From Burkholderia sp. Ax-1724 (GTDB lineage: Bacteria > Pseudomonadota > Gammaproteobacteria > Burkholderiales > Burkholderiaceae): 64,000 nucleotides of DNA. The translations under genes and the position numbers were made by a program. Location: the NCBI RefSeq assembly GCF_011752995.1, contig NZ_VWWL01000005.1, positions 151,484-215,483 on the forward strand, written 5' to 3'. Below are positions 9,114 through 18,625 of the stretch, one piece after another (positions within the stretch are counted from its first letter, which is position 1; each line of letters starts with the position of its first letter). Under the pieces are notes generated by a model. The model was not told where the DNA came from. It ran no database searches and saw only the letters and a program-made list of their open reading frames with translations.

Positions 9114-10121
9114 ATGAAAGCCGTCAGAATCGGTTCGCCCGCCACTGTCGATCATCTTCAGGTCGTCGATCTCGCCGATCCCGGTCAACCCGCCGCGGGA
9201 CAGATTCGCGTGCGCATTCGCGCCAGCTCGCTGAATTTTCACGACTACGGCGTGGTGAGCGGCGTACTGCCCGCCGAAGCCGGGCGCATTCCGATGGCCG
9301 ATGGCGCGGGCGTTGTCGAAGCGGTGGGCGACGGCGTGCGCGAATTCAAGCCAGGCGATCACGTCGTGTCGTGCTTCTTCCCGCTGTGGGAAAACGGGCC
9401 CGCACCGATCGCCGATTTTTCGACGACTCCGGGCGATGGCGTCGACGGTTATGCGCGCGAGGCCGTCGTGCTGCCGAGCCATTACTTCACGCATGCGCCC
9501 GCCGGCTACAGTCACGCCGAGGCCGCGACGCTGACCACGGCCGGTTTGACCGCATGGCGCGCGCTCGTCGTCGATGGTCAGTTGAAGGCGGGCAGCACGG
9601 TGCTCGTGCTCGGCACCGGCGGCGTGTCGATCTTCGGCTTGCAACTGGCGAAGGCGATGGGCGCCTCGGTGATCGCGACGTCGTCGTCGGACGGGAAGCT
9701 CGCGAAGCTGCGCGAACTCGGCGCCGACCATACGATCAACTATCGCGAGAATCCCGAGTGGGGCAAGCAGGTGCGTCAACTGACCGGCGGGCGCGGTGTC
9801 GATCACGTGATCGAAGTGGGCGGCCCCGGCACGTTGCCGCAATCGATCACGGCTTGCCGGATCGGCGGCCATATCGCGCTGATCGGCGTGCTGACCGGCC
9901 GCGAAGGTCCGGTGCCGACCGCGCATCTGATGGCGCGGCAACAGCGTTTGCAAGGGCTGATCGTCGGCAGCCGCCACGATCAGATCGAGATGATTCGCGC
10001 GCTCGAAACGACGGGCATCAAGCCTGTGATCGATAGCACGTTCGAACTGGACAAGCTGGCCGATGCGTTCCGTCACGAAGCGTCGGGCGCGCACTTCGGC
10101 AAGATCTGCGTCGCGATCTGA
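9114..10121 (+). CDS. Zinc-type alcohol dehydrogenase / quinone oxidoreductase family protein
   Basis: A 335-residue medium-chain dehydrogenase/reductase. The GroES-like N-terminal fold contains SSLNFHDYGVVSG, in which a serine-rich NFHD replaces the zinc-binding cysteine of classical alcohol dehydrogenases. The Rossmann motif VLVLGTGGVSIFGLQLAKAMG lies near residue 165. It probably reduces or oxidises a small carbonyl or quinone with NAD(P)H; the substrate is unknown. The ATG at 9114 follows AAGGAA. It stands alone between the copper unit and an ABC ATPase gene on the opposite strand. Confidence 0.85.
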   Translation: MKAVRIGSPATVDHLQVVDLADPGQPAAGQIRVRIRASSLNFHDYGVVSGVLPAEAGRIPMADGAGVVEAVGDGVREFKPGDHVVSCFFPLWENGPAPIADFSTTPGDGVDGYAREAVVLPSHYFTHAPAGYSHAEAATLTTAGLTAWRALVVDGQLKAGSTVLVLGTGGVSIFGLQLAKAMGASVIATSSSDGKLAKLRELGADHTINYRENPEWGKQVRQLTGGRGVDHVIEVGGPGTLPQSITACRIGGHIALIGVLTGREGPVPTAHLMARQQRLQGLIVGSRHDQIEMIRALETTGIKPVIDSTFELDKLADAFRHEASGAHFGKICVAI

Positions 10122-10190
10122 GCGGTGCGCGGTGACGTGCCGCCTGGCGGTTCCGGTGCGGCTCGGGTCGCTTTTTTTCAGGCAAGCGCT

Positions 10191-10271
10191 GTTCATGCAG
10201 CCTGTTCAGGCGGCCTGTTTGAAGTCGTCCGTTTCAAGCGGCCTTTTCAGATGGCCTTTTTCACGCAGCCC
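10191..10271. repeat. Degenerate 13-14 bp tandem repeat
   Basis: About six diverged copies of a GTTCAGGCGGCCT-like unit run head to tail and overlap the last codons of the ABC ATPase gene, which ends at 10261. It is one of several unrelated short tandem repeats at gene ends in this window. Confidence 0.6.
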
Positions 10272-10884
10272 TGGAGAGATCGGCGAAGCCGATGCGCGTC
10301 GCCTCGCAGGCTTGCGTGAAGGCCTCGTCGTAGCTCGTGAAAAACACCGTGCGGGTTTGGCCGAGCGTTCTGAACAGCTCGGCCAACACGCCACGCGCCG
10401 ATGCATCGAGGCCGCCGGCCGGTTCGTCGGCGATCAGCACGCGCGTGTCGCCCAGCATGGCCGCGCTCAGAAACACCTTCTTGCGGCTGCCGTAGGACAT
10501 CTGTTCGAAACGCTTGTCGAGATGAGGCGCGAGACCGAAGCGCCCGGCGAGCGCAAGCACCTCGTCGTCGAGCACGGTCTTTCTCGTCGACGCGACCTGC
10601 GCCAGATACGCGCGGCCCGTCTGCGCCGGCCAGCTCATGCTGTCCTCGGGCACATAGGTGAGCACGGCCTGCGCGGCGGCTCGCGCGCCGCGCAGCGAAT
10701 GGCCGCCGAGCCATACGTCGCCGCTATCGGCTTCGAGCGCGCCGGCAAGAATGCCGAGCAGCGTCGACTTGCCGCTGCCGGACTCGTCGTTCAACGCGAA
10801 GCATCCGGACGACGCGTCGTAATGCAGCCCCTCGAAGAGGACGCGTTCGCCGTAGCGCTTGCTGAGGTTGTCGAATCGAAGCAT
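10261..10884 (-). CDS. Orphan ABC transporter ATP-binding protein
   Basis: A 207-residue ABC ATPase. Walker A is ESGSGKST (about residues 32-39) and Walker B is VLIADEPAGGLD. The signature loop reads MSYGSRKKV instead of LSGGQ. Q-loop YVPEDS is also unusual. No permease or binding protein adjoins it, so either it serves a permease elsewhere or it has a non-transport role. The start MLRFDNLSKRYG at 10884 opens the conserved fold; upstream in-frame codons are low-complexity intergenic sequence. Confidence 0.8.
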   Translation of the reverse strand: MLRFDNLSKRYGERVLFEGLHYDASSGCFALNDESGSGKSTLLGILAGALEADSGDVWLGGHSLRGARAAAQAVLTYVPEDSMSWPAQTGRAYLAQVASTRKTVLDDEVLALAGRFGLAPHLDKRFEQMSYGSRKKVFLSAAMLGDTRVLIADEPAGGLDASARGVLAELFRTLGQTRTVFFTSYDEAFTQACEATRIGFADLSRAA

Positions 10885-11269
10885 GGGTTGAGGGCGGGAA
10901 TGACGGATGCGCGCCAGTGTAGCAGCGCGCGTCGAGTGAGCCATTCGCCTCGTGGCCCGCGCGTTGGGGCGATGGCAGTCCGGCGGAATGTTGTCAGTAG
11001 AGCGAGGTGGGGCAAGCGAGGTGAGGCTGGCGGCATGGGGCAAGCGAGGGCGGCCAGCGCATCGGCAAAGCCCGGGGCAGGGTGAGGGAATACCCGGAAA
11101 GACCCGGAAAGCCGGAATTTTGCGTGTCGGCGGCCAATTTTGAGACACACGGTCAAGCCGTGCCGGAAACGTGCGTTATGGTCATACGATTAGATTGCAG
11201 ATCGCTTTCAGTTGAGCGATCGATGCGACGACTATCGACGGCCAGCAGGAAAGGTACGGGGTAGCGACG

Positions 11270-11530
11270 ATGAACGGTACGAGCAGGCCGCGAGCCGCGC
11301 AGCGTGGCGGGCGGCGTCCGGCCAATCTGGCGGACAGCGAATGACGGCATATCGAGAACATGATCGGCTACGTGACGCGCGAAGGCGCCACGCCGCCGAA
11401 GTTCGATCAGGGCTATTGGGCGCAGCGCATTGGCGCACTCGAAGAAACGCATGAACTGATTGCGAGTCAGCGCAGCCGTATCGCGAGATTGCGCGGCAGG
11501 CTGACGGTGGAGTCGGGCTTGGAGGCTTGA
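11270..11530 (+). pseudogene. Small ORF interrupted by an in-frame TGA
   Basis: From an ATG at 11270 with a purine-rich Shine-Dalgarno region (GGAAAGG at 11249-11255) the frame reads 24 codons (MNGTSRPRAAQRGGRRPANL...), meets TGA at 11342-11344, then continues open for 61 codons to TGA at 11528. The downstream half (IENMIGYVTREGATPPKF, then YWAQRIGALEETHELIASQR) looks like genuine coding sequence with a helical charged pattern. Either the gene carries a nonsense mutation, or the real protein begins at the ATG at 11360 and is 56 residues. I do not recognise the family. Confidence 0.5.
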
Positions 11531-11851
11531 GCCGCCTGCGTGAAGAGTGAGTCGAAGCGGCACAGAGAAGCGGCGCAGCGAAGCAAGGCGCCCAATCCGG
11601 ATGCGGTAGGACGGAGTTAGACGCGAGGACCCAGGTAAGTAAAGCGGCGAGGAACCGCCGATGCGGGCCGGCATCGGCGAAAAAAGCAGGACCTGAGAGA
11701 AAGTGGCGATGATGCGAACGGGCCCGCAGAGGCCCGTCGCTCATCGACCCGTTGGCGTTTTGTCCGCGACAGTGAGGACCATCCTCATGTTATGACCGGC
11801 GCCGCAAAGCGCGGCGCTAATCGCAGCGCCCAGTGCTCCCTTCCCCAGTTT
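11531..11851. other. Intergenic, no gene seen
   Basis: About 320 bp between the interrupted small ORF and the 3' end of the binding-protein gene. Frames here are short or low-complexity, and I see no convincing terminator or promoter. Confidence 0.5.
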
Positions 11852-12622
11852 TCAGTTTCCGTACGGATCGAAATCGAAATACCGGCGTGCGATCTGCGCA
11901 TAGGTGCCGTCCTTGAGCATCGCTGCGATCGCATCGTTCATCTGCGCCTGCAACGCGGTTTCATCCTTGCGCAGGCCCATTCCCGTGCCGCGGTCGCCCA
12001 TCGAGAGCGGACCGCCGACGAACGCGAAGCCGTTGCCCTGCGGCGTGCGCAGGAAGCCATAATCGGCTTCGACATAGCCGAGCAGCGCCGCGTCGAGGCG
12101 CCCGTTGAGCAGGTCGGCGAACACTTCTTCCTGGCTCTTGTAGGGGACGACGTTCGCGCCGGCCGGCGCCCAGTTCGCGAGCGCATAGCTTTCGAACTGC
12201 GTGCCCGACTGCACCCCGATCGACTTGCCGGCCAGCGACTGACCGGTGGTGCCGAACGTGGCGCCCTTGCGCGCGACGAGCCGCGACTTGAACTGGTACA
12301 GCTTGGATGTGAAGAGAATCTGTTGCTCGCGTTTTGCCGTGATCGCCATCGAAGACATGATCGCGTCGATCTTGCGCGCCTGCAGTGCCGGAATCATGCC
12401 GGAGAACTCCAGTTCGACCCACTGGCAATGCGCGTGAATGCGGCGGCAGATTTCGTTGCCGAGGTCCACGTCGAAGCCCTTGAGCGAGCCGTCGGGCGCC
12501 TTGGCGTCCATGGGCGGATAGGTCGGATCGATGCCGAGGCGCACGGTGTCGCCCTCGCGCGCGAAGGCGCTGCTGCTGAAAGCCAATGCGATGGAAAGCA
12601 GAATCGACGGTATTTTTTTCAT
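11852..12622 (-). CDS. ABC transporter periplasmic amino-acid-binding protein
   Basis: A 256-residue solute-binding protein of family 3 (ArgT/HisJ type), exported to the periplasm by a signal peptide (MKKIPSILLSIALAFSSSAFA). The lobe-1 signature GFDVDLGNEICRRI and the ligand-region motifs LGIDPTYPPM and SSMAITAKR suggest a cationic or polar amino acid. The start at 12622 is the ATG that begins the signal peptide; upstream codons are not conserved-looking. No permease or ATPase is adjacent, so it must pair with a transporter elsewhere. Confidence 0.88.
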   Translation of the reverse strand: MKKIPSILLSIALAFSSSAFAREGDTVRLGIDPTYPPMDAKAPDGSLKGFDVDLGNEICRRIHAHCQWVELEFSGMIPALQARKIDAIMSSMAITAKREQQILFTSKLYQFKSRLVARKGATFGTTGQSLAGKSIGVQSGTQFESYALANWAPAGANVVPYKSQEEVFADLLNGRLDAALLGYVEADYGFLRTPQGNGFAFVGGPLSMGDRGTGMGLRKDETALQAQMNDAIAAMLKDGTYAQIARRYFDFDPYGN

Positions 12623-12801
12623 ATCGGATGGTCGGGAAAAATGGGGTGTCTCCGGTCCAGCCGATAGTAGGATGCCTTTATGCGGGGGAATAGCTCGTAT
12701 TGGCCTATCGCGATCACTTTTACCGATCAGAGTGCCTGGCGGAAAAAAAGCTCGCGGCATGAGCGAGCCCGGGAGTGGCGACGAATCGCGTCATGCGTGC
12801 T

Positions 12802-13299
12802 TCAGGGCAGTTTCGCCATGAAGCGGTCGTAGAGCGAGGGCGGAAGTTTTATCGTGCCGAGATTGTCGTTCTCCGGGTATTGCAGCGATGACCGGGTCGT
12901 CCGATAGATCGACGTAGGTTCGCTCGGCAAGGAGTCGTGAGCCATTCCGGTCATAGACTCTGATCATTCTTTTTTCACCCGCATAACAACTGCGCACTAC
13001 GTAGCTTTTATCAGGCGACCGTTCAACGGTGCAATCGATCGGCCGGATAAACGAGCGGGTTCGTATGTCCTCTGCCCATCACTCCAGAGACGGCCTGTTG
13101 CGCTCACGGCGACGACGCTGATGAGCGTGCGTCGTGTCGATACACGGAGCATTTGCTTCGCACGCTGCATACGGTCGTTCTGGCCTGAAAAGATGAAGCA
13201 CAAGGCGCGGAACGTTGAAATCACCACGATGATGGCGACGATGCAGACGGCAAGCAGAAAGAATGTGGAGAGGCCAAAAGACCCCGCATAGCGGCTCAT
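12802..13299 (-). pseudogene. Frameshifted gene for a small membrane-anchored protein
   Basis: The reading frame starts MSRYAGSFGLSTFFLL (ATG at 13299) with one long membrane helix and ends QYPENDNLGTIKLPPSLYD... at a TGA at 12802-12804. These two parts share one frame, and the total is exactly 166 codons. Between about 13070 and 12895 the coding-like sequence (AEDIRTRSFIRPIDCTVERS, then MIRVYDRNGSRLLAER) is in another frame. So two compensating frameshifts, or two sequence errors, interrupt a protein of about 165 residues. The ATG overlaps the TauE/SafE stop (ATGA), suggesting translational coupling. Family unknown. Confidence 0.6.
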
Positions 13300-14111
13300 T
13301 GCCCGCCGACCAACGCCTGCAAAACCCCCGATTTCCAGATCATCTGCGCGGCGGCGACCAGCACGAACAGCAGCACCAGCACACGAAACACTGCCGGCGG
13401 CAGGCGGTCGCGCAACGGCCGCACGAGCAGGATGCCCGCGATCACGGGCACGCTCGCGCACACCGAAATCGCCAGATCGCTCCAGCTTGCATGCGCGCCA
13501 CCGCTGAACGCGGCGACGAGCGTGATGATCGACACCACGAGGATGATCGCGATCTGCTTCGTGAACGCCTTGCCGGTCGCGCCCGTCGCGATCAGGTACA
13601 TCGCGAGCAACGGCCCGGGCACCGACGCGATGCTCTCCATCAACGCCGCGCCAAAGCCGAGCGCGAGCCCAGCGGGCTTCGCCCATGCCGGTGACAACGT
13701 AAGCCGCGGCGCCGCGAGCAGCAGCACGGCCGCGATCATCAGCAAGGCGCCGGCCGCCGCTTGCGCGCGATGCGGCGCAAGCGAGATCAGCACCATCACG
13801 CCGACCAGATTGCCGATGACCGTGCCGATCAGCGGTGCGGCGATGCGCTTCATCGTCGGCAGCAGTTCGCCGCCTTCGAGCGCCTGCGGAATATTGCCGA
13901 GGATGATCGGCATCGACAGCAGCAGCACGGCCGCCTTGATCGGCAGGAAGTGGCTCAGGATCGGCATCGCGACGAGCGGCACGCCGATGCTGACCACGCC
14001 CTTGACCATGCCGCCGATCAACAGCGCGGCGACGATGCCGATGAGCGCATAGAGATCGAGCGTTTGCAGGCTTGAGCCCAGTATGCCGCTGGCGAGGTCG
14101 AAATGAGGCAT
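13296..14111 (-). CDS. TauE/SafE family sulfite exporter-like permease
   Basis: A 271-residue inner-membrane protein with about eight hydrophobic helices. The TauE/SafE pattern GGMVKGVVSIGVPLVAMPIL near residues 28-47 is repeated in weaker form in the second half (GLALGFGAALMESIASVPGP). Family members move sulfite, sulfoacetate or other organic anions; the substrate here is unknown. The start MPHFDLASGILG at 14111 follows untranslatable-looking upstream codons. It is first of a coupled pair with the frameshifted gene that overlaps its stop codon. Confidence 0.85.
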   Translation of the reverse strand: MPHFDLASGILGSSLQTLDLYALIGIVAALLIGGMVKGVVSIGVPLVAMPILSHFLPIKAAVLLLSMPIILGNIPQALEGGELLPTMKRIAAPLIGTVIGNLVGVMVLISLAPHRAQAAAGALLMIAAVLLLAAPRLTLSPAWAKPAGLALGFGAALMESIASVPGPLLAMYLIATGATGKAFTKQIAIILVVSIITLVAAFSGGAHASWSDLAISVCASVPVIAGILLVRPLRDRLPPAVFRVLVLLFVLVAAAQMIWKSGVLQALVGGQ

Positions 14112-14533
14112 GGTGGCAATCCGTGAATGAGGCGCGCGAATCGGCAGGGCGATGTCGCGCGTGGTCTGCTGGTATCGTGTGGCCGCTTCGGTTGCGCGTC
14201 TCGCGCGGAGCGGGAAGCGGCCGGTGAGTGAGGGCGAATGATACCGTGCCTGAGGAGAGGACCGATAACGCCTGCCCACGGCACCATGCGCCGGTTTCTT
14301 CGGGAGCGCTTCATGGCTCGATTCCGATGGTTCGGCAAACCGGAACGGCGCGGCGGTCAGCGATCGACTTGCCTCGAACCCGCTTGTCGACCACGCATGC
14401 GCAGCGGGGCAACCGGCCATCGCTTCGTCCACCTGCTCTGCACGCTTTCGCACTTTCCATTACATTGCGGAAGCGGCGACGCGCTCGCGTCGTTTCTTCC
14501 ACTCAGTTATCGGTGTCGGCCATCAACGAATCC
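14112..14533. other. Divergent intergenic region, no gene seen
   Basis: About 420 bp between the TauE/SafE gene (minus) and the ABC exporter ATPase (plus). It must carry promoters for both directions, but I could not single out convincing -35/-10 elements. No coding frame looks real. Confidence 0.5.
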
Positions 14534-15456
<923 letters not shown>

Positions 15457-15460
<4 letters not shown>

Positions 15461-16218
15461 ACATCTACGCAATGCGCGCGATCTACAAGTTCGAAATGGC
15501 GCGCACGTGGCGCACGCTGATGCAAAGCATCATCGCGCCGGTCATTTCCACGTCGCTGTATTTCGTCGTGTTCGGCTCGGCGATCGGTTCGCGCATCAAG
15601 GAAGTGGACGGCATCAGTTATGGCGCGTTCATCGTGCCGGGGCTCATCATGCTGTCGTTGCTGTCGCAGAGCATCGCGAACGCGTCGTTCGGGATTTACT
15701 TTCCGCGCTTCACGGGCACGATCTACGAACTATTGTCGGCGCCGGTGTCGTATCTCGAGATTGTCGTGAGCTATGTTGGCGCGGCGGCCAGCAAGTCGAT
15801 CCTGCTCGGCCTCATCATTCTCGCGACGGCGGGATTCTTCGTGCCGTTGCAGATCATGCATCCGTTCTGGATGGTGCTGTTTCTCGTGCTGACCGCGGTC
15901 ACGTTCAGTCTGCTCGGCTTCATCATCGGCATCTGGGCGGACGGCTTCGAGAAGCTGCAACTGGTGCCGCTTCTGATCGTCACGCCGCTCACGTTTCTCG
16001 GCGGCAGCTTCTACTCGGTGAACATGCTGCCGCCGTTCTGGCGCGGCGTGACGCTGTTCAATCCGATCGTCTATCTGGTGAGCGGCTTTCGCTGGAGCTT
16101 CTTCGAGCTCGGCGACGTCGATGTGGGCCTGAGCCTCGGCATGACGCTGCTGTTTCTCGCGGTGTTTCTCGTGATCGTCGGCTGGATCTTCAGGACGGGT
16201 TACCGGCTCAAGAGCTGA
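15457..16218 (+). CDS. ABC-2 type exporter permease
   Basis: A 253-residue membrane protein with six predicted helices and the ABC-2 permease signature ([19 protein letters not shown], then [14 protein letters not shown]). It resembles the NodJ/YadH branch. The ATG overlaps the stop of the ATPase gene, so translation is coupled. Together they form a half-size two-gene exporter (ATPase dimer plus permease dimer). Confidence 0.9.
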
Positions 16219-16482
16219 CGACGTCGGCCGGGGCGCGCCGCTTCGCGATGCGACAACCTTCGCGGGGCGGCGCGTTGCCGTGTGGCCGCAACCGGTCGAA
16301 CCGGACAGGTCTAACTGGCCTGACCAGTGCGTGGGCAACTGTATCTGTCGAAATCCCGTATCGAAAGGGAGAATGAAGTTCGCGTAATCTTACTGAACGC
16401 GCTTCAGCATGCCGCCTCGACCGCGCCGTTCGCCGCTGTCTTGCAGACTCGCCCTTCAACCCGCCCTACCGGATACCCCGCG

Positions 16483-16908
16483 ATGACCCGACTCCGAATG
16501 ACCGCCTGCGGCCACACCTTTATCGCCGAAACCCATCCCGATGCGCCGCAGACGGTGGCCGCGTTCCTGAAGCTGCTGCCGTATCGGCAGAAGCTCATTC
16601 ACGTGCGCTGGAGCGGCGAGGGCTGCTGGGTGCCGCTCGGCGATTTCAGGCTCGAGAACGACGGCGTCGCGGTCGGCTTCGAGAATCACACGAGCCATCC
16701 GTCGGTCGGCGACATCCTGTTCTATCCGGGCGGCTATAGCGAAACCGAGATCATCCTCGCCTATGGTTCGTGCTGCTTCGCAAGCAAGCTGGGACAGCTT
16801 GCCGGCAATCACTTCCTGACGATCGTCGAGGGCAAGGAGAAGCTGCGCGAACTCGGCGTCAAGGTGCTGTGGGAAGGCGCGCAGGACGTGGTGTTCGAGA
16901 AGATCTGA
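16483..16908 (+). CDS. DUF3830 family protein (cyclophilin-like fold)
   Basis: A 141-residue protein recognisable as DUF3830 by AFLKLLPYRQKLIHVRWSGE near the N-terminus and by ILFYPGGYSETEIILAYG. The family has a cyclophilin-like beta-barrel and no established function. The ATG at 16483 lies in weak Shine-Dalgarno context; the frame is open upstream, but without a better start. It is separated from the ABC pair by 264 bp that hold no gene. Confidence 0.8.
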   Translation: MTRLRMTACGHTFIAETHPDAPQTVAAFLKLLPYRQKLIHVRWSGEGCWVPLGDFRLENDGVAVGFENHTSHPSVGDILFYPGGYSETEIILAYGSCCFASKLGQLAGNHFLTIVEGKEKLRELGVKVLWEGAQDVVFEKI

Positions 16909-16985
16909 GGGCTGACGGGCACGGCGCGATGGCGGCCTGCCGACGCTCGCCGGCAACTCATCGCCGCTCGCCGGGCCAATGAAAA

Positions 16986-17004
16986 GAGGCCGCATCGCGG
17001 CCTC
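16986..17004 (-). terminator. Terminator-like hairpin after the antiporter unit
   Basis: GAGGCCGC and GCGGCCTC form a perfect 8-bp stem with an ATC loop. On the minus strand it is followed by TTTTC. A second 11-bp stem (GCGCGCACCCC at 17042 with GGGGTGCGCGC at 17068) lies nearer the stop codon, and between them a 12-bp unit (GCACGACTCAAG) occurs twice in tandem. Together these probably end the minus-strand antiporter transcript. Confidence 0.6.
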
Positions 17005-17082
17005 ATGACAAAGCACGACTCAAGGCACGACTCAAGGCACTGCGCGCACCCCACCGCATGAACGGACGGGGTGCGCGCGACT

Positions 17083-17211
17083 TCACCTGAACAGCTTCAT
17101 CGCCTGCGACAGCGTATTGATCACGCCCCACGCGAGCGGAATCATCACGTAGAGCCAGAACACGGCGAGCATCGCCTTGTTGGTCGGATGAGTGGTTTGA
17201 ACGTTCGACAT
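17083..17211 (-). CDS. MFS transporter small subunit (42 aa)
   Basis: A 42-residue protein, MSNVQTTHPTNKAMLAVFWL..., with one membrane helix ending GVINTLSQAMKLFR. It begins 10 bases after the stop of an OxlT-like antiporter on the same strand. Short one-helix proteins in this position are known in proteobacterial genomes as an MFS transporter small subunit next to oxalate/formate-type antiporters. The helix would sit in the inner membrane beside the transporter; how it acts is not known to me. GGAG (GGAGACCCGT) precedes the ATG. Confidence 0.8.
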   Translation of the reverse strand: MSNVQTTHPTNKAMLAVFWLYVMIPLAWGVINTLSQAMKLFR

Positions 17212-17221
17212 ACGGGTCTCC

Positions 17222-18625
17222 TTACGCGCCCTTGGCGACTTGTGCATCGGTCATGTGGTGCTTTGCATCCACGCGCTTGACCAGCAGGTTGCAGATAAAG
17301 CCGATCACGAGCAGCACGGCCATGATGTGCACGGTCATCGTGTAGGCGTCCGCTTTCGCGACGCCGTTCGCGACTTCATAGGCGCGAATGTAGTTGACGA
17401 GCACCGGGCCCGCAACGCCCGCCGCGGCCCACGCCGTCAGCAAACGCCCATGAATGCCGCCGACGAACGCCGTGCCGAACATGTCGGCGAGATAGGCCGG
17501 CACTGTCGAAAAGCCGCCGCCGTACATCGACAGAATGATGCAGTACGTGAGCACGAACAGCGCGATCTGCCCGTTCGCGGCAAAGCTCGGCACGAGGTAA
17601 TAGAGCACCGCGCCAAGCACGAAGAAAATCGCATAGGTGTTCTTGCGGCCGATCCAGTCCGACGCCGACGCCCACACGAAACGCCCGCCCATGTTGAACA
17701 GCGACAGCAGGCCGACGAAGCCGGCCGCGGCGGCCGCCGTCACCGAGTTCTTGAAGCTCTCCTGGATCATCACCGAGGCCTGGCCGAGAATGCCGATGCC
17801 GGCCGTCACGTTGAGGAACAGCACGAGCCAGATCAGATAGAACTGCGGTGTCTTCAATGCCTGGTCGATATGCACGTGATTGCGCGAGATCAGGCGGTTC
17901 TGCGTCGTTTCAGGCGGCGTCCAGCCGGCCGGTTTCCAGTCTGCCGGCGGCACGCGGATGGCGAGTGCGCCGATCGACATCGAGATGAAATAGACGATGC
18001 CGAGCACGATGAACGTCTCGGCCACGCCGACGCTCGTCGCGCTGTGGAAGTGGTTCATCAGCGCGACCGAGAGCGGCGCGGCGATCATCGCGCCGCCGCC
18101 GAAGCCCATGATCGCCATGCCGGTCGCCATGCCGCGGCGGTCCGGGAACCAGCGGATCAGCGTCGACACCGGCGACACGTAGCCGAGGCCGAGCCCGATG
18201 CCGCCGATCACGCCATAGCCGAGATAGAGCAGCACGATCTGATGCAGATACACGCCGAGCGCGGAGACGAGAAAGCCGCCGCCGAAGCAGCAGGCGGCCG
18301 TGAACATCGTGCGGCGCGGACCGACGTGTTCGAGCCATTTGCCGGCGAATGCCGCCGACAAACCGAGGAACACGATCGCGAGCGAAAAGATCCAGCCGAG
18401 CGCGGTCAGCGACCAGTCATCGGGGGCGGACTGCGTGATGCCGATCACTTTCGTGAGCGGGCCGTTGAACACCGAGAACGCATACGCCTGGCCGATGCAC
18501 AGATGCACGGCGAGCGCGGCGGGCGGCACCATCCAGCGTGAAAAACCGGGTTGGGCGACGGTGGCCTGTTTGGAAAAGAATGGGGCGGAATTTTGCTGGC
18601 CGTCAGGCTCGCTGATGCTGCTCAT
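17222..18625 (-). CDS. Oxalate/formate antiporter-type MFS transporter
   Basis: A 467-residue MFS protein of the OxlT/OFA family with 12 helices. The N-terminal signature MVPPAALAVHLCIGQAYAFSVFNGPL and the loop GPRRTMFTAACCFGGGF are characteristic. OFA proteins exchange oxalate, formate or other small carboxylates at the inner membrane. The ATG at 18625 follows AGGAG. It forms a two-gene unit with the 42-residue protein just downstream. No oxalate-degrading genes (frc/oxc) are in the window, so the substrate is not settled. Confidence 0.88.
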   Translation of the reverse strand: MSSISEPDGQQNSAPFFSKQATVAQPGFSRWMVPPAALAVHLCIGQAYAFSVFNGPLTKVIGITQSAPDDWSLTALGWIFSLAIVFLGLSAAFAGKWLEHVGPRRTMFTAACCFGGGFLVSALGVYLHQIVLLYLGYGVIGGIGLGLGYVSPVSTLIRWFPDRRGMATGMAIMGFGGGAMIAAPLSVALMNHFHSATSVGVAETFIVLGIVYFISMSIGALAIRVPPADWKPAGWTPPETTQNRLISRNHVHIDQALKTPQFYLIWLVLFLNVTAGIGILGQASVMIQESFKNSVTAAAAAGFVGLLSLFNMGGRFVWASASDWIGRKNTYAIFFVLGAVLYYLVPSFAANGQIALFVLTYCIILSMYGGGFSTVPAYLADMFGTAFVGGIHGRLLTAWAAAGVAGPVLVNYIRAYEVANGVAKADAYTMTVHIMAVLLVIGFICNLLVKRVDAKHHMTDAQVAKGA

